Assembly: GCA_001414485.1 (NCBI GenBank) | Contig: LLEY01000031.1 | Location: 186,001 to 250,000, forward strand | DNA: 64,000 nucleotides | Source: Calycina herbarum | Lineage: Eukaryota; Ascomycota; Leotiomycetes; Helotiales; Pezizellaceae | Direction of reading: 5' to 3' | Shown: piece after piece, positions 25,222 to 37,436 of the stretch | Numbering within the stretch: the first letter of the stretch is position 1 | How the letters are laid out: every line of letters begins with the position of its first letter | Program-made: the position numbers and the translations under genes | The notes under the pieces: generated by a model | What the model was told of the DNA's origin: nothing | Seen by the model: only the letters and a program-made list of their open reading frames with translations | Databases searched by the model: none

Positions 25222-25361
25222 ATAAGATAGAAAGTTTTATCTATCGTCCTGGAACTTTTCTGGTAATGCCTCTATACCCCGTGTAATTGCCATTCGCTTT
25301 AGCATGTTCAATTTTCCAAATATCATGCAGAATTTTGCGTCTCTTCAGTCACTTGTTCATT

Positions 25362-27438
25362 CTAAGTGGCCACATTCTCCTTTTCTGCGACTGTTTTGAT
25401 GCTTAAATGTTCCATGCCGCATGCGAATACCAAGCTTACCGCGGAGGATGCCAAAGCAAAAAGCATAACATCGTAGAGAGCAATGGAATAACATTTTCGT
25501 AATAACCATAGAACCTTTGGCGAATAAGAGAGCCCCGGGAGGTTATAAGCACCAGCAGATACAACAGCATTGGCTGGTATCTCTGGTGTTAGTTCCGGGA
25601 CTACTTCCACCAGCTTGTTCAAGAAAATTGTCTGAGCAATGGAGAGACTCGTCGCCCTAAGAAATCCATCAGCCTTTTCCCTTAGTTATCTGCATGAATA
25701 AAAAGGGGTGTATACGCTCCAAGTTGGAAGGAAAATTGCGATATTGCTGTGCATTTGTGTTAGATAGTTTCTCTGAAGAAACTGGGGCGATTCCTTAAGC
25801 TTACCGTTACCAGTTGGTGCATCTTCAGGACTGGAAAATATTTAGCGAATAAAGAAGGTGGAGGAAGTGGGGATGTATACCTTAATACAACTTGAACAGC
25901 CGTGTATGGGAGATTTATTCCAAGACCTGTCCCTACACTACAAATTGCAAGGAATGCGGCCTATTGAACCGTAGAAGTATCTACGTCTAGCATAGTAATA
26001 AGCCTAGACCCAATTATACTTACCGCTGTCCCTATTATCATATACGGAACCTTAGTATATATTAGTGAGTAATCTTATAAGATGATTAGATTTCTAGTGG
26101 GGGGTTCGTACATAGTATCCCCAGCGGGTTGCAGCTGTACCCGAAAGAATCACAAATATAATATTTGGCACTGCTAAGGCCATATACTGAAGGCCACTAT
26201 TTGTCGCGGTAGACCCTTTGATAGATTGAAAATAAATGGGAAGATAATATCTATACTAGAATTGGTAAGTAAACGAACATCCTTAGCGGAGCATGAAGCA
26301 AAACTTACTACATAAGTTGGCATTCCTATGAAAAACAAAAACAAAGATCCAGAGAAAATGGAGCGTTGTCTGAGAACTCTTAATGGCATTGTTGCATTTT
26401 CTCCTATGAACCATTGTGTAAGGCAAAAAAGTGTAAATAGTAAGCCAAACCCCACGAACAGGCCGATAACCTCGGAAGAATTCCATGGCAATGACTGTCC
26501 ACCCCATTGTAAAGCCAAAAACAAGCAGTAGATGGATGCGATAATGAGTATAGCTCCTAGAAGATCTAATTGCTTGAGTCGAACGAATAAAGGCACGGTT
26601 TTGGATCGTTTTTGCTCTTTAGTTTCTTTCATTTTGAGAAATATCAAAATAAGTACTAGTGCAGTCACGCCAATTGGGACGTTTCTGGCCAAGTGGTCAG
26701 TTTAGTTTCAAAAAAAGAAGAAGAAAAAAGGTGACGAAATGGTTTTCTAGCTCACATCCAGAAGCACCATCTCCAAGTTACTTTCTATGTAAAAGTTCCT
26801 CCTAGAACGGGCCTAATATAAACACTTATTCTAAAAACACTTATCACGATACTCATATATAAGGGTCTCTTCGCCATCGGAACTGTATTTGCAATAATCG
26901 CTAAACCACCTTGGAATAAGCCTGCTGCTCCATAGCCAGCAATCGCTCTCCCTACTATAAAAATTGGCGAGTTTGGTGCCGTGGCATAAATGATTAACCC
27001 AACTTTGACCTATTAGCAAAAGTCTACGTAACTTCGAGGCATAACAGTACCTTCAAATAAAGCCACACATGCCAAATAAATTAATTTAATGTTGAAAAGC
27101 TTATAAAGCTTGCCAAAGCTGGGTTGTAGAGCAGTTGTTGTAAGCAAGTAAGCGCTGCTATACCATGCTATGTCTTCAAGTGAATGAAATTGCGAGGTGA
27201 TACTTGGGATAGCTGTTCCAATGATCAGAGTATCTAATGCGACAAGAAAGGTTCTAAGACAGATTGATAATGTGATGATGGCTAACTTCCATGGACTTTG
27301 AATTTGGGCCATTGGAGTAGGAGAATCCTCTATGCTCTTTGCTTCCCCAACAACATCTTGTACATCGATCAAGGTTGGAGAAATATCGAGCTTTTGGTCA
27401 AGGCCCTTTGTCCGGCACTCTTCATTGCGGAAGGACAT
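25362..27438 (-). pseudogene. MFS drug/toxin efflux transporter (14-TM type), RIP-inactivated
   Basis: Eight exons (27438-27051, 27002-26756, 26684-26309, 26255-26112, 26050-25881, 25830-25805, 25746-25716, 25656-25362) join to a 559-codon frame that stays in phase through seven introns of 48-71 bp. After a polar N-terminus come FLVALDTLIIGTAIPSIT (TM1), TTTALQPSFGKLYKLF (motif A-like), a glycine-rich IVGRAIAGYGAAGLFQGG and the 14-TM-family C-terminus. Two in-frame TAG codons break it: 26,785-26,787 (expected Gln) and 25,961-25,963 (expected Trp). Motif C reads RISVYIRPVLGG, its conserved Gly and Cys changed by G-to-A. Relatives export fungal secondary metabolites or drugs. An alternative ATG lies at 27,510. 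Family call is firm; substrate is unknown. Confidence 0.88.
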
Positions 27439-28380
27439 CTTGAAAGGTGCTGATCTGGTCAGTAGTGTCCTGTGTGTAGTTCTGTTAGTGATCTCGAGGA
27501 GGTTGAACATGAGAAAGATTTGAGATTCGAGCCTGAATCAATTCAAGTCGCAATTGACCTTGCAATGGTGCTAGGGTCCGGCAATCATGGCCGCCTACGA
27601 GAGTTTCTAGGGAAACACTTCATTAATCCTATCAAAAATTGACTTAAACATCTGCACCACTAAATTGGAATTTGTTAGTAGTGTGCTCACAGGGTTGCTT
27701 TTCTAATTTAGCCTATGCAGTTTAAGCAAAATTTGTGAATTGCAAAGATATGAGTCTTGCGTGTGTTGGTGTCCATCTTTACTGGTATCCTTTTGGAATC
27801 CTTTAAGCAAGTAAGACCAGGAAGTCCTACGCGGCTACGCCTCAGACATATACATACGAGGGGAAAATGCCACCAGGCAGGGCTCGGCAGGTGTTTTGTT
27901 GGTTTATGCATGCAGTTGCCCAGTAGCCCAGCCTAACCAACACAACCAGGAAGACACCGTGTATAACAGCACTAACTCCGGGCGAATCGCCCACCCTTTC
28001 TTATCACTTCAGTTACTGTAGAGCATATCGGCCAAATTCTCCGGCTGTATACGTGAGTTTTTTCGGGTAGCGTTATCCTCTGGGATTACCGGTGTCTGGG
28101 GTAGCGGGATGTAGACACCATGTGCGCATAATATGCCGCAATGGTGCCGAATTTCTGTAAGCGAGAGGGCAGGGGGGAAGGGAAGTTTGTAGTGTATGCA
28201 GTGCAAACTGGAGGTGGGGCTAATAAGTACTTCGTTTTCAGCAAAACAAATATTATGTAAGTTATTAGCCTTATTTGATAACAACATAGTGTTTGTGAGC
28301 TATATATCTATTCCTGTTCGTACCACTATAAATTCCATTTCCAACTATTCCAACCATATCCCAAAAGTCCCCTTGAATTC
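27439..28380. other. Intergenic, no gene seen
   Basis: Lies upstream of the MFS start and downstream of the Pth11-like gene. It probably holds the MFS promoter. Short open frames here have no family features. Confidence 0.4.
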
Positions 28381-29830
28381 TCATGTCTTTCGAGCTTCTT
28401 GTTGCTGTCGGATGCTATAGCTGACCTGTATTTTGTCGGAATTTAAATTCCTGTTGTTGTTCCTATCATTTCCTATATGTGACTGAATAGTAGAGGGAAT
28501 ACCGGGTTTTCCAGTGCTCAATTCCAAGGACTCAACGCCAGAATTTTTAGAGGGCATCTGTTCATCTATAGATATGTACTACTGATGATGTCTGAAGCTA
28601 CGTGGTGGTGGTGTTCTCCTACTCATAGAAGACCATCTATGAAAGTATTTCGAATCCTTCTGAGAATTTTCTTTTGCTCTACGTGCCAAAAACGCCAGAG
28701 TTGGCATATAAGAACAAATAAGACTGATTTACATTTCGACAAGCCTGTATAATGTCAGTGGTTGAATTGAAGTATTAAAAATGTGTAAAACACAGTACTC
28801 ACGTTGTAATAAGAAGAGGTGTAAGTCCCCTGAAGACGTCCTTCTGGCTCTGTATCTTAATTCGATAACGAAGTGTAAGTATGGAGTACACGCATGCCCT
28901 ATCATACTATTAAATCCTATGCAGTTGTTATGTAAATAAGGGGGAACACTTATATAAAACCGGTGAGGAAGATTAAGCTAACTCCGATCTTCTTCCTGAA
29001 GCTGAGTCTTAATGTCATTATTCTACCAAGAGGCAAGAGCAAGATGTAAAAGTCAAAGAATATCGACACCGAAGCTGGCAGAATTCCAATTTTGGTCTCT
29101 TGCTCGTTTGCTTTCGAAGTTAAGTATTCGATAAAGGATTCTCCTGGTCGAGGAACAGCGAAAATAAAGGTTAGGATGACTATTATAATGTATGCGACAG
29201 AACTTGTTACTGCACCGAACCAAATTGTATATCGTGCCCATTTTAGCGGTTTAAAAAGTTGCCAGTACTAGAGAAAAAAGGTTAGTTTGATAAATGCAAG
29301 CCCGATGGCTACTGCAAACATCTGCAGGAGTTGAATATAAGTAAAAGATATGTTAGCTAGGCTTCAAATAGTCATCTTATGTTCAACTTACAATGAAAAA
29401 TTGCGAACTTGCGAGTATCCCTATAGATATGTCCCAATTATGGTAACCAGTGTAGCCGCTTTTCACACCTGTAAAATATATCAGCCAATTTCAATAGAGG
29501 AGTTGCTGTAACCCTACTCAAAACGCTTAGAATGTATTGAAATAACGTTAAGAAAAATCCAATTGAACAGGTTGCTAAATGTTATCAAGGTTAATGCTCA
29601 TTCGTAAAACAACAGTTCTCTAAATTACTATCATCCTATGAAAGTTTGTAAGCTATAAATAGCTTTCTATACATCCTTGTGTTAAAAAAAGTTATTTAGA
29701 AAACCAAAAATACCGACGCCACTATTGTGAGGATATGCCCAGTTGACTCGGGGTGTGTGAAATTGCTCGAGACTCCGGGGGGTGGGGCTTGGATAGGGAA
29801 ATATAACGGCACTCTATTAAGAGAAGGCAT
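28381..29830 (-). pseudogene. Pth11-like / rhodopsin-domain integral membrane protein, RIP-inactivated
   Basis: The start is ATG at 29,830 (MPSLNRVPLYF...). The frame reads TM1 (GHILTIVASVFLVF), a TRMYRKLFIAYKLS.DD segment typical of the second helix, then after a spliced region GYTGYHNWDISIG. Further helices follow: FAVAIGLAFIKLTFFL, AVTSSVAYIIIVILTFIFAV with PRPGES, VSIFFDFYILLLPLGRIMTL and RKKIGVSLIFLTGF, then YMPTLAFLARRAKENSQK and a long polar tail ending EARKT-stop at 28,381-28,383. One clear intron is 29,322-29,391. In-frame TAA/TAG occur after FLVF, after KLS, after FFL, after TGFI and before ISLIC, all at plausible Gln or Trp sites. Family members are seven-helix surface proteins; some (Pth11) act in host-surface sensing. 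The middle splice structure near 28,880-28,950 is unclear. Confidence 0.82.
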
Positions 29831-30912
29831 GTTGCTTAATTTGGTGTTTTGAAAGTCTTTGACTCGTTGTTTCTATAAGACTTTTCTCTGTGTAATCGAT
29901 ATTTAATAAAGATACTTGTAGATTGTTCCGTTGCTTAATTCTGTTAGCATATGGCGGGTAGTGGTGTTCGATGAGAGTTCTAGCCGGGCTTTAGACAGGA
30001 AGGTCGTTGAGTGACTTCGTTGGAAGCTGAAGGTTCCTTGTAACGGAGGAGGTGATAAGTCTACCTATTTTGAGCCAGTCTTGGAGGTGATCCAAGGGAA
30101 ATCTGTAGGGGGTATTTTCTGTAGAACTTTGTGGCGAAGCACACACCTCGTGTTGGGGATCAATGTCATGTTAGCAAATCAAATTCCGGGATGGGAGGCG
30201 TAACAGCAGCTTTGTTGGAAAATAAATTGTTTTCTCTAGCGATCGTTAGACTGGAATCGTACGATGACTGCCGAATTGGATTCTTGATTTTTGAGAGCCG
30301 GCTATAACAAGTGACCAACTGCGTTGCAGGATAAAAAAGAACCTCCATTGGACGAGCTCGAATCAGGCTAATCTGCAGCGGACAAAGAATGCAGTTGCCC
30401 TCTACATTTATGTTAAATTCAAGGGTGTGTCGCATTTCATATATTGCTAACATGTCCGGGGATCTTCTGCATCGTTTTGTTTTACCCGTCATCGCTCGCA
30501 GTTAATCAATATAGAGGAACGTGCTTTGGTGAGAGGGCGCGAAGAATGCAGGTTATACTATGTGGTTATACTTTCTAATGCATGTCCTTTCTAATCGGGA
30601 GGATGGTGGTGGAAGAACTTTCGCTGGAGCCTCAGATTCTCAACTCTTTAGCCAAATTCATATGAAGCAATTTCAGTGGGACTTTGAGTTTACTATAGGA
30701 AGAAATTGTGGAATTAAATCTCACTGATTAGGTTTATTTATCAGATTTAATTCAGAGCAAAAGTAAATTGGTGATAAATATTTCACCTTATAGTAGAGAT
30801 TATGAGCTACTTTATGTGAAGAAGTGACAGAAGCATGTGGCTTATCGTTAAAAAGATTAGATGTAAATGTAGAGTATGCCCCAAAGATTGTGAATTGTGG
30901 TCCATGGAAATT
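29831..30912. other. Intergenic, no supported gene
   Basis: Contains a 108-codon minus-strand frame (30,166-30,492) without recognisable domains, transmembrane segments or splice partners. I treat it as chance. The interval should hold the upstream region of the Pth11-like gene and the 3' region of P450-1. Confidence 0.35.
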
Positions 30913-32590
30913 CTACAACTTCCGTTCTCTGACTTTGATAACAACATCTTCTCCGACAGCTGGTCCTATTACACCGCCTGAAGGAACTTTTACATCCATC
31001 TTTGGAAACGTAGGTTTGCTGTTATTCGTATCTTCGAGAGTAATCTCGAACCGGTTTATTAGCTGAGCTAAAAAGAGATAAACCTCGCGCCGGGCCAGAA
31101 ATCTTCCCGGGCATTGTGTTGAGCCACCGCCAAAAGGTCTGTAGCTTGTACTTCGAATGAGATTCTTATTATTCAAAAAACGCTTTGCGTTAAAACGATC
31201 TGTATTTGGGCCAAATACGTCGGGGTTGAAGTGCATTTGTGCATAGGTCATAAGAAGTTGCCTTCCAGGACGTAGAAGCTTGTCGCCGACTACCACATCC
31301 GATGTAACGACTCGAACGCTAATTGGGTAGTTTGATATACGTAGAATTTCTTCGTATAACGAAGCAAGAATGGGACAGTGATCGAGGAGATATAACATAT
31401 CGAGTTTACTATTGGAATCGAATGCTGGTTTTATCTTAGACGTAATCTCACTAATGAGTGATTCGTTATAAAGAAGGTAGGAGAGGCACTAGAAACAGAG
31501 TCGATAGGCATTGGTGTTGATTCTAATTGCGTATCGTTAGCAGAATCACAGTATGAAATGCTTAACGGGATTCCTACAAGCGAAAAAGCACGAAGAGCAT
31601 CGGACTTGATTGCGATTCTTCATGAATACCAAGGTCTTCGATACCCTCTGCTATGTATTTTACGATCTACGATGTATCTTCCCTCCGCTCTTTTGGGAGG
31701 GCAAGATACTTGGAAAACGCAGCTTCTCCTTTGGCTTTTGCATCGTACATATCTTTGGCGGCAAAATAGGGATATTGATAGCTGAGCTTCCAACTTTGAG
31801 CGTTAAATATAAAGAAATCTGCTAGCAAGTTTGGATCAGTGCCAAAGATTGTATTACCGAAAAATGCTTGAGTTGCCGATTCAACGAGGACCTCGCTACA
31901 CCATTTAAAAAGAGAGACTACTTTCTCATCGCTTCCGGAGCTTGATATTACCATAGGTCCGGAGAGTTTATCCCAGTAGAGTGAGGCGTCGATATTTCCT
32001 AGAAACTTTGATTAGAGCTCCTCGAGTTTCTCACCCGGGTGTATTTGGAGTTTGAAATTATCATATAAGATGTCTATCTAACACTTGCCCTCGCTCGTTT
32101 CTTGAAACATCTTGTCTAGTGTTAATAACCGTAAACCAAAACTTGCCAAAATCTCTTTAATTATAGGATTGAAATCCAATGCTTTCGAGTTTTTGTAAAC
32201 TGAAAGGGTATCTTTTGGCGATGTCACAATATAAAGCTCCTGAGCCATGACGGTGACCGAGAAGATTTCGCGAGTGTTTCTAAAATACTCTCTTCAAAAA
32301 GGAAAAGGTTAGTTGTAGTTTCATAAAGCTCCGAAAAGGTGATGAGATATAGACAGAGGCTTACCTTGTAGATGAAAAGAAAGCATTTGAATCTTTGAAC
32401 ATTGAACGTACATGGCCAACAACTAGTAGCATAATTATTAATATTATTAAGCTAAAAGTTATCGGTAGGGCTCCAAAGACTTTGGCATCATTTGCTTACC
32501 TAGGATCAGATATAGCAATTCTCGTAGATTTTTCAGGTGGAGAGCAGGGGAAATGATGAATCTCCATGTCCACTAACCCGTCCAAAGTGC
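30913..32590 (-). pseudogene. Cytochrome P450 (P450-1), RIP-inactivated
   Basis: Exons 30,913-31,522, 31,578-32,291 and 32,365-32,422 are well supported; a first exon ending at 32,500 is likely but its start codon is not visible. Introns are 55, 73 and 77 bp, the first with a TGCTAAC branch site. Features in order: GHVRSMFKDSNAFFSSTREY, MAQELYIVTSPKD, the I-helix-type FRLINTNAYRLCF, the K-helix EEILR (ExxR intact) and the heme loop FGGGSTQCPGRF (Cys kept, about 31,101-31,136). In-frame stops include 31,667-31,669 and 31,489-31,491 (both expected Trp) and two more near 32,060 and 31,990. The layout recalls fungal P450s of the CYP7/CYP8-like group, which oxidise sterol- or lipid-like substrates, but the subfamily is a guess. 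Confidence 0.83.
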
Positions 32591-34559
32591 AACTCCTGAA
32601 AAGAGTAGTGACATTGGGCCCATGCTTGGAAGCTCGTTCATGGTGGTGTCCAGCTTACAGAGCCGTGAAGGAATAGATGTGGTGAAGATGACGGAGAGAA
32701 AACCACTTAGCCACCGTCGTTAATGTTTTATAGTTGATGTGGTGTGGTGAAAGAGGAGCCTCGAGTTGGGAGTTGGGAGTGGGAAGAAGGGAGGGGTGTG
32801 GAGCAAACGCCGCCCAATGTACTATAGGCAACTGGTTAGACCTATCGTGATTGTAAGCGCTTCGTAAGCGAGATGTCGCCTGAAACAGATCCCCATATAA
32901 CCAACTATATGTAACATACAGCCTGCAGGTTGCAGCCCACCGGCCCCCAACAATGTTGGAATTGTGTATTGAATTTACCCGGTTAGTAACAAGGATATAA
33001 ATTAAAGAAAAACATGAATCACGATATAGCCACTCTCTTGATTCGTGTAGCTTATATCTGCCGCTGGAAGATTGCTTATAGAAGACGGTGGGGGCATATC
33101 AAAATATATTCTGTCTTATCAACTAAATCCTCACTTTCTTAATCAACTAACTAATACATTGCATGGGTCCCACTTGTTAAAAACTCTGCCTCCATCGCTT
33201 CTAAGAAACCACATCTGTAAAGTATCCCCTTCTCAACACCTTCCTAATACAAATTCACGATTCGTGCCTAGAGCCCGGCTAATGATAGAAGGAATCTGCA
33301 GAAGAAGTTCTATAAGTGACATTTGATGATCCTTGATTTTTCTTGCATACCTGAGATAGAGGTATGTTGGAGTTGTAGAGACATCGAGATAGCTGACGCC
33401 CATATCTTCACCTGACCCAGGAGACTAGCAAGTAGAATCGCAAGCGATAAGCCGAAAATGCTAAGTATAAAACATTCAAGTATCAAGTCATACGAAGTCT
33501 CGTTGCTTATATCGAGTGCTAAGGCTATAATTGTTGTATGTCTATTAATAGGTATCGAGGGTGCTAATTAAGGGAGGAGAGAGGCAATCATGTTTTGTCG
33601 TTCGTTTATTTATATGGTGATTTCGTGTTTTATAACACTCTTTATACCTCCCCCATAAGGACCAGGTAGTATCATACCCTGTTCATTTATAGCAAGGGTT
33701 ACTTCACATATGCAGCGTGGGTTAAATGACCGGTGAAGATTGATCGACCGACAGCGCGACGACAGCCCAAGACTAGACCTACCTCCCTTGTTAATTCGCC
33801 ACTCTCTCTTGCTTCGACCAATTCTCTCACTTTCTATGTGCTTCTTAGTAGCTTATCTATCTCGTTTTCCAACTCCAACATTGTGTCATCCCATAATGGC
33901 CGAAATCCTAATAATAAACCGACCCTTGCTAAAAATATCATTAAAGTTGATAATATTTTTATTAAGTATTAGTTATTTCTAAGACATCAAGGTGAGCCTT
34001 AGGACATTATATTTAATTCTTCGTAGTATATTATTCTCCATTGCCCTCTTGAGGAAAGTAACACAAGTAGAGTTTCCTGTTCAAGCGAGGCGAGCTAAAG
34101 TTACTTAAAACACTTAGCCTCAAAATCTATTAAAAGGCAATCCTTTTACTAGGAGGCTCTCTTCGAAGTATATCTTGGACCGTGATCGTGGCTATAGAGT
34201 TATTAGTTGAGTTCATCGACATTTTCGACTCTTCTTTTTCCTAGACTAGCTCCAAAGCTTATAAAACCATTTTTAAGAACTTGAAGCTTTACTCTCTCCA
34301 CTTTATCACCTAATTACGAGACGAGTTTAATCAATATAGGCGAATCAAAGACATCATTCAATTCCTTTAGCTTTAGAGAAAATGTTCTTAAAGCTTTCGG
34401 GAACGACTCTGAAGTTGGAAAATGCCCTTACTTTAGCGATGGCAGATTTCTTGTCTCCTCTGAGGTAAGATATAAAGGACCTATCTGCTTGCTTTAAAAT
34501 CTTTCCTAGCTGATAAACCCGAACTAGGAAACTTTTTGGCAAACAATTCACTTCTTAGA
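32591..34559. other. Intergenic between divergent P450 pseudogenes
   Basis: About 2 kb between P450-1 (minus) and P450-2 (plus), so it should include both promoters. RIP rises again from about 34,000. Short frames on both strands show no family features. A TGTTGGAATT at 32,954 looks like a Copia LTR start but has no matching end. Confidence 0.4.
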
Positions 34560-36351
34560 TAGCTTCCAATCTGTTAGAGCTGTGCACTTTATTCTACTTA
34601 GAACACTGCTCTTAGCTCCGCTGACCTACGCTGTTTCAACTCTGAGTTTCTATCTTATACTCTAAAACGCAAAATCTAGAACACTTCCACTAACGGTCCC
34701 GTACTTCTTTCCTATTATATGTCACCTCTTTTCATTCGTATAGAATCCAGTCAGCTTCATAGAAAGTACAATATAAGACCTGTTTATACTATAATTCAGA
34801 GTAAATGCTGATACAAAAACAGGAAAAGCTATAGATATCGGTTTCCTCTGGATATCAGAGCGGGACTTCTCGACTTCTGTGTTATCTCTAACCTCGACAA
34901 CATCTAAACAGTATTCAAATCTTCTAAACAACTAAGTAGTAAACCATCTACATTGTATTCGTTGAAGAACCTTCTTTCAGCTCTAAAACATGTAATTTCC
35001 TTCTACGAGGCCGACGATTCCGGAATAGCAGCTAAACTAAGAAAAGGGAGCATAATCGAGTAGAAGGATCGAATATATTTCTGGTAAGCCAGCACTATAT
35101 AGAAATACCTATCTGGACAAACGCTGACAAGTCTCTCCGATCGCTTTCTGCAAATATTAAATCGCAATTTAGATGCCTCCAACATCTAAAAGTTATAGTA
35201 TGATATTTCCGATTTCTATAGATTCCTTTAAATAGAGATTGCTCCTACTGAAATCGAGTCGATGATGGGTTCCTACATTTTGAAACTTAACCCTAATCTT
35301 ATCGATGATCTTTGGGTGTTTGATAATAATGTAGCTAGTTTTGTACGCTAGTATCCCTGATAGTGGATTTCTTCGGCATATAAGGCGAGAGAGAGACTGC
35401 TCGCAAGTGTCAAGAAATGGCACGCGTTCGCATATGAACATTCTGACTGTTCTGCAATAGAATAAGACGATCCAGATTAGGAACTATACTTCGGCAGTAA
35501 ACTTACCAGAGTACGACAGAACTATGCCTTGAAAATGAAGCCTATGGATGTAGATATAAGGGCCTCGGAAGATATGGGATTACTTTTTGCGTAAGTATCT
35601 CTCTAGTTATTTTATAATATCCCTCACATGTCTCTATGAGACTAATGTATAGATTGTTTCTAGTTCAACCGCGAATGCCATTCCTTGCGTATTTTAGTAC
35701 TTCTTCGAAGCTCTTAAGGACCCCGATCTCCGAACTCGTCTAGAAGCGGAAGCTTAAGGCTATAAAAACAATAATAGAGGATTTAATGTCTCCAAGTTCT
35801 CTAGCATGCCTTTGTTGCAATCAACATATACAGAAGTCCTATACCTTAGAATTGTAATCACGATCTCCCGTATAAATGAATTTGAAGATTTCAAGCTAGG
35901 TGGATATACGATACGAAAGAACAAGCTAATACTCATGTTTAGTCGAACAAGTGCCTTGAATAAAAGTGCCTAGACCGACTCCGGTAGACCACCCGTTATA
36001 CTATTAGAAGAATTTTAGGCTGAACGCTTCTTGGTTGACACCCGAAGTGAACTTAAGAAGCAAGAGACCTCGACAATTACCGATAAAAGGGTGGGGCCTT
36101 CCACTGCTCAGTTCAACATAGATGGAACTGCTGGCTGCTGGCTTCTATATGGTGGGGGGTAAAGAATGTACCCCGGTCGTCACTTTACAAAGAATCTCAT
36201 CATTGGAACTCTCGTCACTCTGCTCACAAAGTATAACACCGAGTTAAATATAGGTGATTCTAGCAAAGTATAGCTAGATATGAGATGGTATCTGCTTGGA
36301 GGTTTGCTACCAACGTGTAAAGTGCTATGTCGAATCCGGAAGAAGACTTGA
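34560..36351 (+). pseudogene. Cytochrome P450 (P450-2), heme cysteine lost
   Basis: The frame opens with a hydrophobic anchor (about 34,590-34,660) and the hinge RTLPLTVPYFFPIICHLFSF, then NPVSFIESTI, SKPSTLYSLKNLLSALK, NPNLIDDLWVFDNNVASF and a conserved KARERLLASVKKWH. The I-helix region is split by a 73-bp intron (35,591-35,663): GLLFA, then STANAIPCVFWYFFEALKDP. The K-helix reads EVLY where EVLR is expected (35,832-35,843). The heme loop reads YGGG-stop-RMYPGRH: TAA at 36,160-36,162 and Tyr (TAC) at 36,169-36,171 replacing the heme-ligand Cys. It ends RIRKKT-stop at 36,349-36,351. The loss of both ExxR Arg and the ligand Cys, plus many stops, makes it certainly non-functional. The start codon is not visible. 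Related in style to P450-1 and divergent from it. Confidence 0.82.
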
Positions 36352-36705
36352 ACGACAGAAATCAAGGTTATAGTAAGTTGGACTTGCGAACACTATAATA
36401 GCAACGTATAAGATTGTTTCTCTAAAATTATGCTATATTGGAGCCTTCTTTTCATTTGATTGAGACTTACGGTTATTTCATAGCTACGGTGTCTACTAGT
36501 ATAGCTATTCAGTTGTTCGAAAATACGTTTCCTTTCTTCTAGAATTATTACGACTTTTAGTTTATAAATTCTATTTTTAAAAGTAAAACCTAACTTTCAA
36601 GTATAGATAATCCCCTATAGCAAGTGTTATACTTACAATTAATACAAAAATGAAGGAAAACGCGAGGGCGAGATTCAAGCCTAAGAAAACACCGAGCGAA
36701 AGAAC
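36352..36705. other. No gene seen
   Basis: RIPed spacer downstream of P450-2. An ATG at 36,650 could start a first exon of the next frame, but the only in-phase intron would be about 38 bp, too short for a usual fungal intron. Confidence 0.3.
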
Positions 36706-37053
36706 TTGTATACATATGTATCGAGAAATCAGAAAGGCGTACTAACAACCCTAAGACTGTATTTTCCAACCTGCTATGAAACCTTCACCGAAGATGTAGC
36801 CTTAATCAAGCATCTGATGGCTTATATTGATTCTCTCTTTTCATCCAACATTCCATCTAAAAGTGTTAGCATTCCGGGGACAGAGGGAGATTTGCCAGTA
36901 TATATGTTACCCGAAGATCCGCTGCCCACGCAAACTCTAAAATATTCTCTACAAGATTCACCCGATATCAATTCTGAACTACAGGATGAGCAATGCAACG
37001 ATGAGCCCTTCGATTTTGAGCAGTATAACTTTTCTGATTTCCTATGCGATTAG
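36706..37053 (+). CDS. Unassigned acidic open frame
   Basis: A frame of about 115 codons is open through a lightly mutated stretch and ends FDFEQYNFSDFLCD-stop. The C-terminal half is rich in Asp, Glu, Gln, Pro and Phe, as in acidic activation tails of fungal transcription factors, but no DNA-binding domain lies upstream and there is no ATG near the start. It may be the last exon of a gene whose upstream exons have decayed. Family unknown. Confidence 0.3.
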   Translation: MYTYVSRNQKGVLTTLRLYFPTCYETFTEDVALIKHLMAYIDSLFSSNIPSKSVSIPGTEGDLPVYMLPEDPLPTQTLKYSLQDSPDINSELQDEQCNDEPFDFEQYNFSDFLCD

Positions 37054-37436
37054 GAGCAGTCATTCTTCTTATTTAATAAACAGCAACCCCAAGAGAGGAG
37101 GTTTCGGACGATTGACGAAGTAGGCGGCATTCTAAGGCTTTTTAGATGTAAGGGAAGATTGTTACGATTTGTTTTCGCCTAAAATAGTTCTATTAATTTA
37201 GGAGTCCGCTATTATTAAGTAGGTTCGGAATCTATACCTCGACAACCTCTGGAAAATGGCGGACAAGATATATAACGAAGCACGTGTCGAGCAAGAAAAC
37301 ATACGGAAGACACCCTCTACGATACGTAGTTTTTGATACGAAAATTGTTAGATTTTATAGTAAGTGGAGATTTAAGAAGAGGATCTGTGCTAAGAATCAT
37401 ATATATAAGGGCGGTAGTGATTATCCCTAATAATAA

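Noticed and set aside
30166..30492. 108-codon minus-strand frame between the Pth11-like gene and P450-1
   Set aside because: No domain, membrane segment, signal peptide or splice partner; its length is within chance for a lightly mutated spacer.
31558..31825. Two plus-strand open frames of 71-75 codons
   Set aside because: Antisense of P450-1 exon 31,578-32,291 and its neighbouring intron.
32954..33170. TGTTGGAATT as the start of a Copia-type LTR
   Set aside because: No TTCCAACA-like end at a sensible distance and no matching 5-bp duplication for the flank AACAA.
33072..33982. Three plus-strand open frames of 79-84 codons in the P450 spacer
   Set aside because: They lack family features and overlap one another in different frames.
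34354..35441. Four minus-strand open frames of 60-82 codons
   Set aside because: Those from 34,722 on are antisense shadows of P450-2, whose plus-strand motifs are clear; 34,354-34,551 has no recognisable content.
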